DNA of 64,000 nt from JBHOQX01 sp042408595 (GTDB lineage Bacteria; Chloroflexota; Chloroflexia; Chloroflexales; Roseiflexaceae), in NCBI GenBank assembly GCA_042408595.1, contig JBHOQX010000107.1, positions 1-64,000 of the forward strand, given 5' to 3'. Position numbers and translations under genes: made by a program. Shown in pieces: positions 1 to 11,020 of the stretch (position 1 is its first letter; each line of letters begins with the position of its first letter). Below the pieces are notes generated by a model. It saw only the letters and a list, made by a program, of their open reading frames with translations, was not told the origin of the DNA and ran no database searches.

Positions 1-1812
1 CCCGCCCCGCCCCCCCCGGCGCGCAGCCCCGGCGCGCCCGCGCCTGCCCCGCCGCCCGTGCCGGGCCGCCCCGCCCGCCAGACGGTGCGGGTGCGAGTAG
101 ACCGGCTCGACCGGCTGCTCAATCTCGCTGGCGAGCTGGCCGTCGGCCAGCAGGTGCAGGCCGAGCACGTCGCCATCCTGGAGCGCGCCCAGGCGCTCAT
201 CGCGCAGCAGCAGCAGGCCATGGAGGCCTTGGAGCGCGAGTTGCGCCGGCTGCGCTTCTCGCCCGCACAGCAGGCGATGGTGGACAGCCGCCTCGACGAC
301 CTGCGCGCCGCCGGCGACCAGGCGGTGCGCCTGCTGCGGGCCGAGGCCGAGCGCTTCGCCCAGCACGTCGGCCAGTCGCGGCTGCTGGTGGATGACCTGG
401 AGCAGGAGGTGATGGCCGTGCGCCTGCTACCGGCCGCCACGCTCTTCGCCAACCTGCCTCGCGCCGTGCGCGAGCTGGCGCGCGAGTCGGGCAAGGAAGT
501 GGTGCTGACGCTCGCCGGCGAGGAGACCGAGCTCGACCGCAAGGTGATCGAGGCGCTGGGCGATCCGCTCATCCATCTACTGCGCAACGCGGTCGATCAT
601 GGCATCGAGCCGCCGGAGGAGCGCGAGCGGCTCGGCAAGCCGCGCCAGGGCAGTATTCGCGTCGCCGCACAGGCCTTCGGCGCACACGCCCAGATCACCA
701 TCTGCGACGACGGGCGCGGGATCGACCCGGCGCACATCCGCCAGAGCGCCGTGCGCAAGCGGCTGATCACTGCCGAGGCCGCGGAACGCATGACCGACCA
801 GGAGGCGCTTGAGCTGATCTTCCTGCCCGGCTTCAGCACCGCGCCGATGATCACCGACATCTCGGGCCGGGGGGTCGGCATGGATGTTGTGCGGACGAAC
901 ATCGCCGAGATCGGCGGCCAGGTACAGATCGACTCGCGCTCCGGCTACGGCACGACCTTCACCCTGGCCCTGCCGCTCACGCTTGTGACCACCCGCGTGC
1001 TGCTCGCCGAGGTCGGGCAGCACACCTTCGCGCTGCCGGCCACCGGCTGCCAGGGGAGCGCCTGGGTGCGCCCGGAGGATATCCGCACGGTCGAGGGCCG
1101 GGCGATGACCGGATTCGGCGGTCGGCTGGCGCCGCTACTGCGCCTAGCCGACCTGCTGGATGTCGCCGGCGCGCTGCCGTTCCCGTCGCACCGCCGCGCC
1201 CCGACGCTGGTGATCGGCACGCCGCCGCGCCCGCTTGCGCTGGTAGTGGACCGGCTCGTGGACGAACGTGAGGTCGTCGTCAAGCCGCTCGGCCCGCTGT
1301 ATGAGCGGCAGCGGCGCTACAGCGGCGCCACGTTGCTCGGCGACGGGCGGATCGCGCTGATGCTGAACCCGGCGGCGCTGGCGCAGGCGGCCAACGGCAT
1401 GGCGCTGGCCGCGCCGGTCGAGCAGGCTGGCGGCGCCGCGGCCCGCCGGCGGTTGCTGGTCGCCGACGACTCGTTCACCACCCGCGAGTTGATCCGCAGC
1501 ATCCTCCAATCCGCCGGGTACGACGTGACGACAGCGGTGGACGGGGCCGATGCACTTGACAAATTACATGCCGGTTCCTACGATCTGGTTGTCAGCGATG
1601 TCGAAATGCCGCGCGTTGACGGCTTTCAGTTGACCGCCCGCATCCGCGCGGAGTTGGGCGAGCATGCCCCCCCGGTGATCATCGTCACCAGCCTGGCGTC
1701 GGAGGCACACCGCCGGCGTGGCCTCGATGTCGGCGCGCAGGCCTATATCGTGAAGAGCCAGTTCAATCAGGGCAATCTGCTCGAAACCGTACAGCAACTC
1801 GTCGGGGTCTGA
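1..1812 (+). CDS. cheA: Chemotaxis histidine kinase CheA with C-terminal receiver domain (5' end outside window)
   Basis: Hybrid CheA that autophosphorylates on an Hpt domain and passes phosphate to CheY/CheB-type receivers. The frame is open from base 1 through a Pro/Ala-rich linker, so the Hpt domain lies upstream of the window. Counting from the GTG at 58, residues 10-120 are the helical dimerisation region, about 150-310 the HATPase with an N-box (LRNAVDHG) and G boxes (DDGRGID, GRGVGMDVV), about 310-450 the CheW-like coupling domain, and about 465-584 a receiver with phospho-acceptor D514 (SDVEMPRVDG). The C-terminal receiver is typical of CheA from type IV pili or alternative-function chemosensory systems (family knowledge). 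It is followed closely by cheY, cheB and cheR. No CheW or chemoreceptor is seen in the window. Confidence 0.95.
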   Translation, partial: PAPPPPARSPGAPAPAPPPVPGRPARQTVRVRVDRLDRLLNLAGELAVGQQVQAEHVAILERAQALIAQQQQAMEALERELRRLRFSPAQQAMVDSRLDDLRAAGDQAVRLLRAEAERFAQHVGQSRLLVDDLEQEVMAVRLLPAATLFANLPRAVRELARESGKEVVLTLAGEETELDRKVIEALGDPLIHLLRNAVDHGIEPPEERERLGKPRQGSIRVAAQAFGAHAQITICDDGRGIDPAHIRQSAVRKRLITAEAAERMTDQEALELIFLPGFSTAPMITDISGRGVGMDVVRTNIAEIGGQVQIDSRSGYGTTFTLALPLTLVTTRVLLAEVGQHTFALPATGCQGSAWVRPEDIRTVEGRAMTGFGGRLAPLLRLADLLDVAGALPFPSHRRAPTLVIGTPPRPLALVVDRLVDEREVVVKPLGPLYERQRRYSGATLLGDGRIALMLNPAALAQAANGMALAAPVEQAGGAAARRRLLVADDSFTTRELIRSILQSAGYDVTTAVDGADALDKLHAGSYDLVVSDVEMPRVDGFQLTARIRAELGEHAPPVIIVTSLASEAHRRRGLDVGAQAYIVKSQFNQGNLLETVQQLVGV

Positions 1813-1847
1813 GGCTCGGACGTACCGATGAGGACCGGGAGAGCGCC

Positions 1848-2207
1848 ATGGCAGAGAAGATCCTCGTTGTTGATGACAGCAAGCTCGTGACCGACATTGT
1901 CAAGATGCGGCTCGAGATGTACGGCTATGATGTGCGGCTGGCGCATAGCGGCGAGGAGGCGCTGGAGAAGATCGCCGCGGAGACCCCCGACCTGATGGTG
2001 CTGGACGTGCAAATGCCCGGCATCGACGGCTACGAGGTCTGCCGGCGGTTGCGCGATAACCCCGAGCTGGACGATCTGCGGATCATCATGCTCACCTCCA
2101 GCGACGATAAGCACGCCGCCTTCGAGGCCGGAGTGGACGACTACCTGAACAAGGATGTCGATCTGCTCAACCTGCCGAACCGGGTGAAGTTGATTTTGGA
2201 GATGTAA
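1848..2207 (+). CDS. cheY: Single-domain response regulator, CheY-like
   Basis: Stand-alone 119-aa receiver domain, likely a phosphate acceptor from the adjacent CheA. The acidic pocket is at residues 10-11 (VVDD), the phospho-acceptor is D53 (LDVQMPG), the conserved Thr/Ser is in LTSS and the conserved Lys in LNKD. There is no output domain. A purine-rich ribosome-binding site (gggaga) precedes the ATG. It lies 35 bp after cheA and before cheB, so it is probably co-transcribed. Whether it is the motility output or a phosphate sink cannot be decided from sequence. Confidence 0.9.
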   Translation: MAEKILVVDDSKLVTDIVKMRLEMYGYDVRLAHSGEEALEKIAAETPDLMVLDVQMPGIDGYEVCRRLRDNPELDDLRIIMLTSSDDKHAAFEAGVDDYLNKDVDLLNLPNRVKLILEM

Positions 2208-2314
2208 CACGGAGGAAGACGAAGGACAAAGGGCGAATGATGAGTGCACCGATGCCTGCCGTCCATCGTCCATCGTTCACCATCCACCGTTCACTGTCCA
2301 TCGACCTGATCACC
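2208..2314 (+). repeat. Degenerate short-repeat tract (purine-rich arm then gtccatc/gttcacc arm)
   Basis: The gap between cheY and the chosen cheB start holds a purine-rich stretch (gaagacgaaggac) followed by reiterated ccatc/gttcacc units. The same word pattern recurs in other gaps of this window, and GCCGTCCATCG is shared with the tract at 30784-30850. The frame of cheB is open through it, which gives a spurious 26-residue N-terminal extension rich in His, Ser and Pro. Confidence 0.6.
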
Positions 2315-3456
<1,142 letters not shown>

Positions 3457-3460
<4 letters not shown>

Positions 3461-4956
3461 CGCACGAGTACCGCCCGGCCGCGGCCCACGCCGCCCCGCC
3501 GCGCCCGCCCCGCCGCGAGGTCGCGCTCACACCGGAGGAGTTCGCCCGGCTGCGCGACTTGCTGGCAGCCTACGGCGGTATCTACCTGGACGACACCCGC
3601 CAGCGCGTGCTGGAGCAGGCGGTCGCCCGGCGGCTAGCCGCCACCGGCGACGACCCAGCGAGCTACGAGCGCCGCCTGCGCCTGCCCCACGGCGACGAGC
3701 TCGCTCGCCTGGCGGAGCTGGTGCTGAACCACGAGACCTTCTTCTTCCGCAACCGGCCGCAGATGCGGGCGCTGCGCGAGGCGCTGCTGCCGGAGATCGA
3801 CCGGCGCAAGCCGGCCGGCCAGGCGATCCGCTTCTGGAGCGCCGGCTGCGCCACCGGCGAGGAGGCCTACTCGCTCGCCATCCTGGCCCACGAGACGCTC
3901 GGCGGGCGGCCGCGCCCGGTGGAGATCCTGGCGACCGACCTGAGCGAGCCGGCGCTGGCCCGGGCGCGGGCCGGCGTCTACAGCGGCCGCGCGCTGGCGA
4001 ATGTCGCGCCGGAGATGCTGATGCGCTACTTCCGCCCGGAGGGCGCAGCCTACGCCGTGCGCGACGAGGTGCGTCGTCTGGTGCGCTTTGAGCGCCGCAA
4101 CCTGCTCGAGCCGTTCCCGGAGGCGACGCGCGGGGTGGACATCATTTTCTGCCAGAATGTGATGATCTACTTTCAGCTCGAGACCTGCCGCCGGCTGCTG
4201 GAGCGGTTCTACGAATGCCTGGACGACGACGGGCTGCTGTTCCTGGGCTTCTCGGAGACCCTGTGGAACGTGTTCGACCGTTTCCGCCCGCGCGAGGTGG
4301 CTGGGGCCTATGTGTACACCAAGAGTGCGCCGCCTCCGCCCGCACCGCGCCCGGCCGCCACGCCGCGCCCGGTAGTTCGCCCGGCCGCCAGCGTACCGCA
4401 CTGCGCCCCGGTGACGTTGGAATCGACAACAGCCGCCGCAGCGGGCGGCGCGGCGTTGCTTGCCGAGGCCGAACGGCTGCTCCACGCCGGCCGCCCTGAC
4501 GAGGCGCTCGAGACGCTGCGGCGTATCCCGCCCCAGTCGCCTGCTGCGCTGCGGGCCATGGCGCTCGCTGCGCGCCTGCATGCCGACCGGGGCGACCTGG
4601 AGCTGGCGCTGGCCGAAAGCCGGCGGGTGCTGGAGATCGACCCGCTGTGCGACGACGCCCACGTGCTGATCGGCGCGATCTACGGGCGGCAGGGGCAGTG
4701 GGCCGCTGCCACGCAGCAGTTCGAGCGCGCACGCTACCTGAACCCGTCGTCGCCGCTGATCTCCTTTCAGTTGGCCGGGGCCTACCGCGAGGCCGGCGCG
4801 CGCGAGCGGGCGCTGCGCGAGTACCGCAACACGCTGCGCAAACTGGAGCCATACCCACCCGACGCGCTGCTGGACGGCGTCGCGGCAGGCTGGCTGAGCG
4901 AGACCTGCCGGAGACAGATCGATGAACTGGGGGGCGCATCCGGGGCAGGCAGATGA
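3457..4956 (+). CDS. cheR: Chemotaxis methyltransferase CheR with C-terminal TPR repeats
   Basis: SAM-dependent methylation of receptor glutamates, opposing CheB. After a proline-rich start, residues 20-90 are the helical CheR N-domain, and about 90-285 the methyltransferase domain with the SAM motif SAGCATGEE, ATDLSEPAL, and the family signature FCQNVMIYF followed by LFLGFSETL. A Pro/Ala linker (about 290-330) leads to three or four TPR units (about 335-480). The 499-aa length reflects the TPR extension, a layout known in CheR proteins of non-flagellar chemosensory systems. Its start overlaps the cheB stop. Confidence 0.93.
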
Positions 4957-5075
4957 AGGGCGTCAAGCCCTTTTACTATCTCATGTCGTAGATGCGGCAC
5001 GAGCTGCGTGCTGCAGGATGCCCATGAATCTTCCGCCAGGACCCCCCAGCGAGGTTGAACGAGTGATCATGGATC

Positions 5076-6161
5076 ATGCCGATGCCCCGCCCGCCGCATG
5101 ACAAACCGCCGCACCCGCGCCCGGTGACGCTGCTGGGCCACGCCCGCCGGAACGGGCGGCTCGTGCCGCGGCCGACGCCGGCCCCGGCGCTCGACGCGCA
5201 GCGCCAGGCCGAGCTGGAGCAGGAGTTCCAGCTCGCTCGCGATATCCAGCAGGGCCTGCTGCTGGAGGCGGTGCCGCGCCTGCCGGGGTGGGAGATCAGT
5301 GCGGTCTCGCTGCCGGCGCGCGTCCTCGGCGGCGACCTGTACGACTTCCTGCCGCTCGGCGGCGGGCGGCACGGCCTGATGATCGGCGATGTTTCCGGCA
5401 AGGGGCTGCCGGCGGCGCTGCGCATGGCGGTGGCACGGACCGTCTTCCGCCACGAGGCGCGCCGCGGCGAGCCGCCCGGCGCGACGCTTGCGGGCGTCAA
5501 CCGCGGGATCCTGCGCGAGATCCCCCAGGGCATGATCACGATGCTCTACGCTACAGTCGACCTGCGCGGCGGCGAGCTGCGGATCGCCAACGCCGGGCAC
5601 AATTTTCCGGTGCTGATCGGCCGGTCGGTCGCCGAGCTTGAGTTGACTGGGCTGCCGCTGGGGGTGGACGGCGACAGCGAGTACGAGGAGTGCCGTGTTG
5701 TGCTAGACCATGGCGAAACCATCGTTCTGTATACCGACGGCGTGGTGGAAGCGACGGCGGCGGACGAGCAGATGTTCGGCTACGAGCGGCTGGCGGCGCT
5801 GCTGGTCGCGCAGGCCGCGCTCCGCCCGCGGGCGCTGCTGGCGGCGCTGCTGCACGAACTGCGCGCCTGGAGCGGCGGCCAGCAGGCCGACGACATCACC
5901 ATGGTGATCGTGCGGCGGCGGCTGGCGCAGGCCGGCGCGGAGTTGCAGGGCGTGGCGCGCGAGGTGCTCGGCGCGGCGCGCGCCGCCGAGGTGCTGCACG
6001 CTGCCGACGCGCCGCCGGCCGACGCCCCGGCGGAGGTGTGGGCCGCCGCGCTGCCGGAGATCGCCCGCGCGGTGCAGGCGCGCTACGGGCGCGGCCTGGC
6101 GCGCGAGCTGCACGGGCAACTGCGCCTGGCGCTGGAGGAGTTTCGCGAGGGGAGCGAGTGA
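5076..6161 (+). CDS. PP2C-family serine phosphatase, RsbU/SpoIIE type
   Basis: Probable Mn/Mg-dependent phosphatase that dephosphorylates an anti-sigma antagonist in a partner-switching pathway. After about 45 unstructured residues comes a short helix (ELEQEFQLARDIQQGLL), the usual stalk before RsbU catalytic domains, then PPM motifs: GGDLYDF (metal Asp), GDVSGKGLPAA, LYTDGVVEA and QADDITMVIV. Residues about 285-361 form a helical C-terminal extension not assigned to a family. It carries no sensor domain. An RsbW-like kinase and a STAS protein lie 1.6 kb downstream on the same strand, which supports the role. The 119 bp upstream, after cheR, hold no recognised feature. Confidence 0.88.
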   Translation: MPMPRPPHDKPPHPRPVTLLGHARRNGRLVPRPTPAPALDAQRQAELEQEFQLARDIQQGLLLEAVPRLPGWEISAVSLPARVLGGDLYDFLPLGGGRHGLMIGDVSGKGLPAALRMAVARTVFRHEARRGEPPGATLAGVNRGILREIPQGMITMLYATVDLRGGELRIANAGHNFPVLIGRSVAELELTGLPLGVDGDSEYEECRVVLDHGETIVLYTDGVVEATAADEQMFGYERLAALLVAQAALRPRALLAALLHELRAWSGGQQADDITMVIVRRRLAQAGAELQGVAREVLGAARAAEVLHAADAPPADAPAEVWAAALPEIARAVQARYGRGLARELHGQLRLALEEFREGSE

Positions 6162-6194
6162 GCGCCGCGCCAGGCACGCGCGGGCGCTGAGCCG

Positions 6195-7778
6195 ATGGTG
6201 GGGGCGACGATGACAGGACACGAACCGTTGACATTTATGCCGCTCGACCTGGACACCTTCTCCGGGAGCGAGCGCTTCATGGCCGGCACGCGCCTGGGCG
6301 CGGCCTTCGGCCAAGGCATCCGCGCCTACCTGCGCGCCGCCTACGCCGACGCGATCGAGCACTTCAAGGCCGCCCTGATCGCCGCGTATGTGGATGGCGA
6401 GGACCAGGCCCAGATCTTCGATCGCGAGCGGGCGATCATCTACCTCTACATCGGCAACGCGCTCGCCTTCCAGGAGGACTGGGACGGCGCGCTGCGCGAA
6501 TACCTCGAATCGGTGCAGACCGACCCGGAGCTCGCCGAGGCCCACTACAACCTGGGCGTCGCCTTTGCCGCGCGCGGCCACCTGGACCGGGCGATCGCCG
6601 CCTTCAAGGAGGCGCTGGAGCACAACCAGAGCCTGTACGAGGCGCACTTCGCGCTCGGGCGCTGCTACCAGCGGCTGGACGACGCCGGCCGGGCGTACAT
6701 CCACTATCAGAACGCCTGCGACGCCCGCCCGCAGGCCGCGGAGCCGCGCTACTACATGGGCCTGATGCACCAGAGCCACGGCGCGCACGAGCTCGCCCAG
6801 CGCTGCTTCGCCGAGGCGCTGCGGGTGGAGCCGACCTTCGTCACCCCGGAGATCCAGGACGAGGACGCGCTGGCCCACCGTTCGGAGGAAGAGGTCGCAC
6901 AGTGGTACTACCGCCTGAGCGACGATCTGAAGGCCCAGGGGTACGAAGAGGAGGCCGAGCGGATCTACCGCGCGTTGCTCCAGTGGCGCAACGAGGAGCA
7001 CCGGGCGCGCTTCCTGCTCGGCAACCTGCTGGCTCGCGCCCGCCGGCTCGAGTCGGCGCTGGAGGTCTACCGCGCCATCCCGGCCTACTACCCGCACTAC
7101 GCCGAGGCACGCATCCGCATCAGCGCCATCCTGCGGCTGCAGAACAAGGTGCGCGAGGCGTATGAGGTGCTGCTCGACTGCGCGCGGCTTCAGCCGAGGA
7201 ACGGCAAGCTGTTCCTGAACATGGGCAAGCTGCTGTACGATATGGGCAAGACCGGTCCGGCGGTGCGCGCCTTCGCGCGTGCGGTGCAACTGCTCCCGCG
7301 CGACCCGCAGGCCTATTACCTGCTCGGCTTCATGTACAACATCACCGGCCACGAGAACTGGGCGATCGCCGCCTGGCGCAAGGCGGTGGAGCTCGCGCCG
7401 GACGCCCACTCGCTGCGCTACGACCTAGGCTATATGTACCTGCGCCGCGGGCGCTACGACCTGGCGGCGGCGGAGTTCAGCCGGGTGCTGGCCTACTGGC
7501 CGGAAGATGTCGAGACCAACTTTATGCTCGGCCTGTGTTACAAGGAGCTGCTGGAGCCGAATCGTGCCATCCCGCTCTTCGAGAAAGTGCTGCGCCGCAA
7601 CCCGCGTCACGCCCAGGCGCTCTACTATCTGGGGGCAGCCTATCTGCAGATCGGCAACACCTCGCTCGGCAAGGCATACCTGCGCCGCTACGATCATATG
7701 GCGAACGGCGCGCGCCCGCCCCAGCGGCCGCGCCCTGTCGGGCGTCGCGCCAGTGGTCTGTCGCTCTTGAATGTCTGA
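6195..7778 (+). CDS. TPR-repeat protein
   Basis: A 527-aa cytoplasmic protein built almost wholly of tetratricopeptide repeats. Clear units include AEAHYNLGVAFAARGHLD, YEAHFALGRCYQRL, and further ones near residues 260-300, 330-360, 365-400, 400-430 and 435-500. No signal peptide or enzymatic domain is visible. It sits between the phosphatase gene and the RsbW/STAS pair, so a scaffold role in that switch is possible (inference). The start at 6195 is chosen as the first ATG after the previous gene; another ATG lies at 6210. It ends 9 bp before the next gene. Confidence 0.85.
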   Translation: MVGATMTGHEPLTFMPLDLDTFSGSERFMAGTRLGAAFGQGIRAYLRAAYADAIEHFKAALIAAYVDGEDQAQIFDRERAIIYLYIGNALAFQEDWDGALREYLESVQTDPELAEAHYNLGVAFAARGHLDRAIAAFKEALEHNQSLYEAHFALGRCYQRLDDAGRAYIHYQNACDARPQAAEPRYYMGLMHQSHGAHELAQRCFAEALRVEPTFVTPEIQDEDALAHRSEEEVAQWYYRLSDDLKAQGYEEEAERIYRALLQWRNEEHRARFLLGNLLARARRLESALEVYRAIPAYYPHYAEARIRISAILRLQNKVREAYEVLLDCARLQPRNGKLFLNMGKLLYDMGKTGPAVRAFARAVQLLPRDPQAYYLLGFMYNITGHENWAIAAWRKAVELAPDAHSLRYDLGYMYLRRGRYDLAAAEFSRVLAYWPEDVETNFMLGLCYKELLEPNRAIPLFEKVLRRNPRHAQALYYLGAAYLQIGNTSLGKAYLRRYDHMANGARPPQRPRPVGRRASGLSLLNV

Positions 7779-7787
7779 GGAGAGTCT

Positions 7788-8219
7788 ATGGAACGAGTGC
7801 TCGTCAACATCCCCTCCATCCCTGTCTTTGAGCGCGTCGTTCGGGCGAGCGCCAGCGAGATCGGCGATGCGATCGGCCTGCCGCCGGAGCGGGTCGAAGA
7901 CCTGAAACTGGCGGTCAGCGAGGCGGTCAACAACGCGATCGAGCATGGCAATCGCCAACACCCATCCAAGCTCGTCGAGGTCATCTTCGTCTGTGATGCC
8001 GACAAACTCGAAGTGCGCATCCGCGACGAGGGCGAAGGCGTGGAGCGGCTCGACTTCTCGCGGCGGGTGGTCGAGGAGGCGAACCTCGAAGTCGGCATGC
8101 ACCGCGGCTTCGGGATGTATTTGATCAGCGCGCTGGTGGACGACTACGAGGTGGACTCTTCGCAGCATGGGACGACGATGACCCTGCGCCTGTACCGGAA
8201 GGAGCCCTCCCATGTCTAA
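7788..8219 (+). CDS. Anti-sigma factor-type serine kinase, RsbW/SpoIIAB-like ATPase
   Basis: A 143-aa GHKL ATPase that in this family binds a partner or phosphorylates a STAS antagonist. Visible boxes are EAVNNAIEHGN (N-box), IRDEGEGV (G1) and RGFGMYLISALVD (G2). It overlaps the downstream STAS gene by 8 bp, the typical RsbV/RsbW-type pairing although in reversed order. No sigma factor gene lies in the window, so the kinase may control something other than a sigma factor. Confidence 0.9.
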   Translation: MERVLVNIPSIPVFERVVRASASEIGDAIGLPPERVEDLKLAVSEAVNNAIEHGNRQHPSKLVEVIFVCDADKLEVRIRDEGEGVERLDFSRRVVEEANLEVGMHRGFGMYLISALVDDYEVDSSQHGTTMTLRLYRKEPSHV

Positions 8220-8541
8220 CGACGTCATCGCCCGCGAAGAGTTCGGCGACGTTGTCATCCTGCACATCATGACCAATAGCGTGGACGCGGTCTCGGCAGC
8301 GGCGATCGAGGCGGCCTGCACCGCCATGCGGCCGATCACCGTGTTGGATTTCGAGCATGTGGCGTTCATCAACTCGGCCGGGGTCTCGGCGCTGCTCAAG
8401 TTCGTCGTCTCGGCGCGCAAGGCCGGGCACAAGCTCTTCGCGATGAACGTCAGCCCGCACCACCAGAAAATCTTCAAGATGGTCGAGATGTCGCGCTTTA
8501 TGCCGACTATCGCCGAGAGCGAACTGGCCGCCTACCGGTAG
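8212..8541 (+). CDS. STAS-domain anti-sigma factor antagonist, RsbV/SpoIIAA-like
   Basis: A 109-aa single STAS domain. The likely phospho-acceptor Ser lies in FINSAGVSALL, the conserved loop after the central strand (LDFEHVAFINS). In the unphosphorylated state such proteins bind the RsbW-like kinase; the PP2C phosphatase at 5076-6161 would reset it. The ATG lies inside the end of the kinase gene, so the two are translationally coupled. The following 255 bp, to the promoter at 8797, contain no convincing gene. Confidence 0.9.
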   Translation: MSNDVIAREEFGDVVILHIMTNSVDAVSAAAIEAACTAMRPITVLDFEHVAFINSAGVSALLKFVVSARKAGHKLFAMNVSPHHQKIFKMVEMSRFMPTIAESELAAYR

Positions 8542-8793
8542 CGCGATGCGACGCTGTCGGCGCAGGGGAGCGTGAGCGGGCGTAGCCCTCGTTGATCTCT
8601 GCCACGCGGCCAGCGGCCCCACACCCCCGCCGGAAGCGTTTCGTGCAGCCATTGAGAGATGGGAGACCGGAGCGGGGGATGGGGTAGCCTGCAATCACCG
8701 ATCTCAGTCGTCTATCGCCCGCCATCGAAGATGACAAACAGCTAACACTTCGCCTCCGACACCGCACATCCTGTTCGGGTCGGACGGCAGGTG

Positions 8794-8802
8794 TGGTACT
8801 AT
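8794..8802 (+). promoter_or_regulatory. Extended -10 promoter (TGG TACTAT)
   Basis: TGGTACTAT with the TG one base before the hexamer; no good -35 is seen. It would start transcription near 8810, ahead of the receiver gene at 8891. An in-frame ATG at 8801 lies inside this element and so cannot be the start codon. Confidence 0.5.
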
Positions 8803-8890
8803 GGAATATCAGAGCGGGGATGTGCGTCTGGGCGCACGCGGCGGGTTATGCGCCGATGCCGGGCTCTACGCTGCTGGACGGAGACGTGCC

Positions 8891-9301
8891 ATGTCCATGA
8901 ATCATGCCGCCGGCACTGCCAATGGTGGGCATCAGGTGCTGATTGTCGAGGACGACGCCGCGACGCGTCGGCTCTACAAGTTCCTGCTCACTAGCGGGGG
9001 CTACACCGTTCACGAAGCGGAGGACGGCGTCGCGGCGCTCGAGCAACTGGCGCACACGCCATGCGACTTGGTGATCACCGACATGAACATGCCTCGGATG
9101 GACGGGCTGGAGTTGATCCAGGCCATCCGCCGCCAGCACGGCGGCACCTACGTGATCATGATCACCGCCTTCGGCACGCCGGATACCGAGAAGCAGGCCC
9201 GGCTGTATGGCGCAAACGACTACCTGGCCAAGCCGTTCGATTTCGAAGAGCTTGAACGTCGCGTGCGCAACTTCTTCGTCAGCCGCCCACCCCACTCGTA
9301 G
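8891..9301 (+). CDS. Single-domain response regulator
   Basis: Receiver-only protein, 136 aa from the ATG at 8891, which has a purine-rich ribosome-binding site (ggacggaga) upstream. Visible residues: VEDD acidic pair, acceptor Asp in ITDMNMPRMDG, ITAF for the Thr, and AKPFD for the conserved Lys. There is no output domain, but a short tail (NFFVSRPPHS) follows. The frame is open from 8801, but that codon overlaps the predicted -10 element. It may take phosphate from CheA or from another kinase outside the window. Confidence 0.85.
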   Translation: MSMNHAAGTANGGHQVLIVEDDAATRRLYKFLLTSGGYTVHEAEDGVAALEQLAHTPCDLVITDMNMPRMDGLELIQAIRRQHGGTYVIMITAFGTPDTEKQARLYGANDYLAKPFDFEELERRVRNFFVSRPPHS

Positions 9302-9481
9302 CTGGGTCGGGGTGGGCGTGCCGTGATACGCCATCGTCCTCCAGCCTCTGGCGCGGTCGCGTGCAGTGGAGTGTTGCCACACGGCAATCGCCTGCGCCGA
9401 CCGTATCTTTTTGCCATTTCCTACGATTTCATGAATAGAGAGGTCTATACTGCGCTTTAACCCGCAGGAAAGCGTGCCGCC

Positions 9482-11020
9482 ATGAGCCCCATCCCCGCCG
9501 CCGATCTCGACACGCCCATTTCGGCTCGTATTCTGGTCGTCGAAGATGAGCCGGACATCCGCGATATTTGCAAGCGTGTGCTGGTGCGCGCCGGCTATCA
9601 GGTTGGGCTGGCGGAGAACGGCGTCGAAGCGCTTGAGCGGCTGGCCGCCGATAGCTACGACCTGGTGCTCACCGATCTGCAGATGCCCCGGATGGGCGGC
9701 ATGGAGCTGCTGCGCATCCTCCGTGAGCAGCACTCCGATCTCGATGTGATCGTCTTTACCGCCTACACCACGGTGGAGACGGCGCGCGAGGCGCTCAAAC
9801 TCGGCGCGTTCGACTATCTCGCCAAGCCGAACATTATCGATGATCTGCAGCGTACTGTCCAGCGTGCGCTCGAATACCGGCGGGTGCGGCTGGAGAAGCA
9901 GCGCCTCTCCGAGATCGTCGCTCTCTACCAGATCAGCCAGACCTTCACGAGCACGCTCGATACCAGCACGGCTGTCAACGAGATCGTGCGGCTGTTGTGG
10001 CAGCGGTTCGCGCCCAGCGCGCTCTCGCTCTCGCTGTCGCAGCCAGAGAGCGGCGAACTGGAGTTGCTGGCCCAGCGCGGCGAGCCGCTCGGGAGGCGGG
10101 CTGGGGCGCGGGTGCGACTCTGGGCCGGCGACGAGCGGGCGCTGCTGCGCGGCCATATCGACCTCGTCGGGGATGACCAGGCCCCGGCGGCCACCCACCG
10201 CGCCTGCATCATCCTGCGCACCGGCGAGCGCCCGGTCGGCGTGCTGCGGCTGGCGCGTGGCCCGGATCAGCCAGGTTTTCTTGGTGACGACCGGACGCTG
10301 CTGGATGTCTGCGCCTCGCAGATCGCCGCCTCGCTGGAGAACAGCCGCCTCTACCGCCAGATCAAAGAGCAAAACCTGCAAACCATCCGGGCGTTGGTGG
10401 CGGCGATCGATGCACGCGATCCGTATACCAGCGGGCATTCTGAGCAAGTGATGCGCTACGCCGTGCGCCTGGCAGAAGTGCTCCACTTTCCCGCCGGCCG
10501 TGTTGAGCAGATCCGCATTGGCGCGCTGCTGCACGATATCGGCAAGATCGGCATTCGCGACAGCATCCTGCTCAAGCCGGGGCCGCTCACGCGCGAGGAG
10601 TTCGCGATCATGCGCCAGCACCCGACGATCGGGGCAGATATTCTGCGGCATATCGAGTCGCTTCGCGAGGTGATCCCGATGATCCGCTGCCATCACGAAC
10701 GCATGGACGGCGGCGGCTACCCGGATGGGCGGAGCGGGCTGGAGATTCCCGAAGGAGCGCGGATCATTGCCATCGCCGACGCCTACGATGCCATGACCTC
10801 CGATCGAGCCTACCGCCGCGCCATGCCGCCGGAGGCGGCGTTCCGCATTTTGCACGACGGGCGCGGGGTCCACTGGGACGGCGACTTTGTAGATGCCTTC
10901 ATCGACCTGATCGCACGCGAAGGGAGCGCCCTGCTCCTCCCGAGCGGTCGCCCGGCGCAGGCGGCCTACGGCGTGCCCGAAGAGGGCGCAGACGCGCCGG
11001 CCGCAGCGCCTATGGTATAA
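9482..11020 (+). CDS. Response regulator with GAF and HD-GYP domains (cyclic-di-GMP phosphodiesterase)
   Basis: A 512-aa protein of the RpfG type. Receiver domain at residues about 18-135 (VVEDEPDI; acceptor in LTDLQMPRMGG; AKPN), a GAF domain at about 150-300, then an HD-GYP domain at about 300-480 with the HD pair in ALLHDIGKIGI, preceded by YTSGHSEQV, and the signature HHERMDGGGYPDG. HD-GYP proteins hydrolyse c-di-GMP. The Gly-Tyr-Pro motif is intact, so activity is expected. Its position after the chemosensory/partner-switch block suggests surface-behaviour control. A TATACT hexamer lies near 9446 upstream. Confidence 0.92.
   Translation: MSPIPAADLDTPISARILVVEDEPDIRDICKRVLVRAGYQVGLAENGVEALERLAADSYDLVLTDLQMPRMGGMELLRILREQHSDLDVIVFTAYTTVETAREALKLGAFDYLAKPNIIDDLQRTVQRALEYRRVRLEKQRLSEIVALYQISQTFTSTLDTSTAVNEIVRLLWQRFAPSALSLSLSQPESGELELLAQRGEPLGRRAGARVRLWAGDERALLRGHIDLVGDDQAPAATHRACIILRTGERPVGVLRLARGPDQPGFLGDDRTLLDVCASQIAASLENSRLYRQIKEQNLQTIRALVAAIDARDPYTSGHSEQVMRYAVRLAEVLHFPAGRVEQIRIGALLHDIGKIGIRDSILLKPGPLTREEFAIMRQHPTIGADILRHIESLREVIPMIRCHHERMDGGGYPDGRSGLEIPEGARIIAIADAYDAMTSDRAYRRAMPPEAAFRILHDGRGVHWDGDFVDAFIDLIAREGSALLLPSGRPAQAAYGVPEEGADAPAAAPMV

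Noticed and set aside
8801..8890. ATG at 8801 as the start of the receiver gene
   Set aside because: It lies inside the predicted extended -10 element, and the first 30 codons show no receiver sequence.
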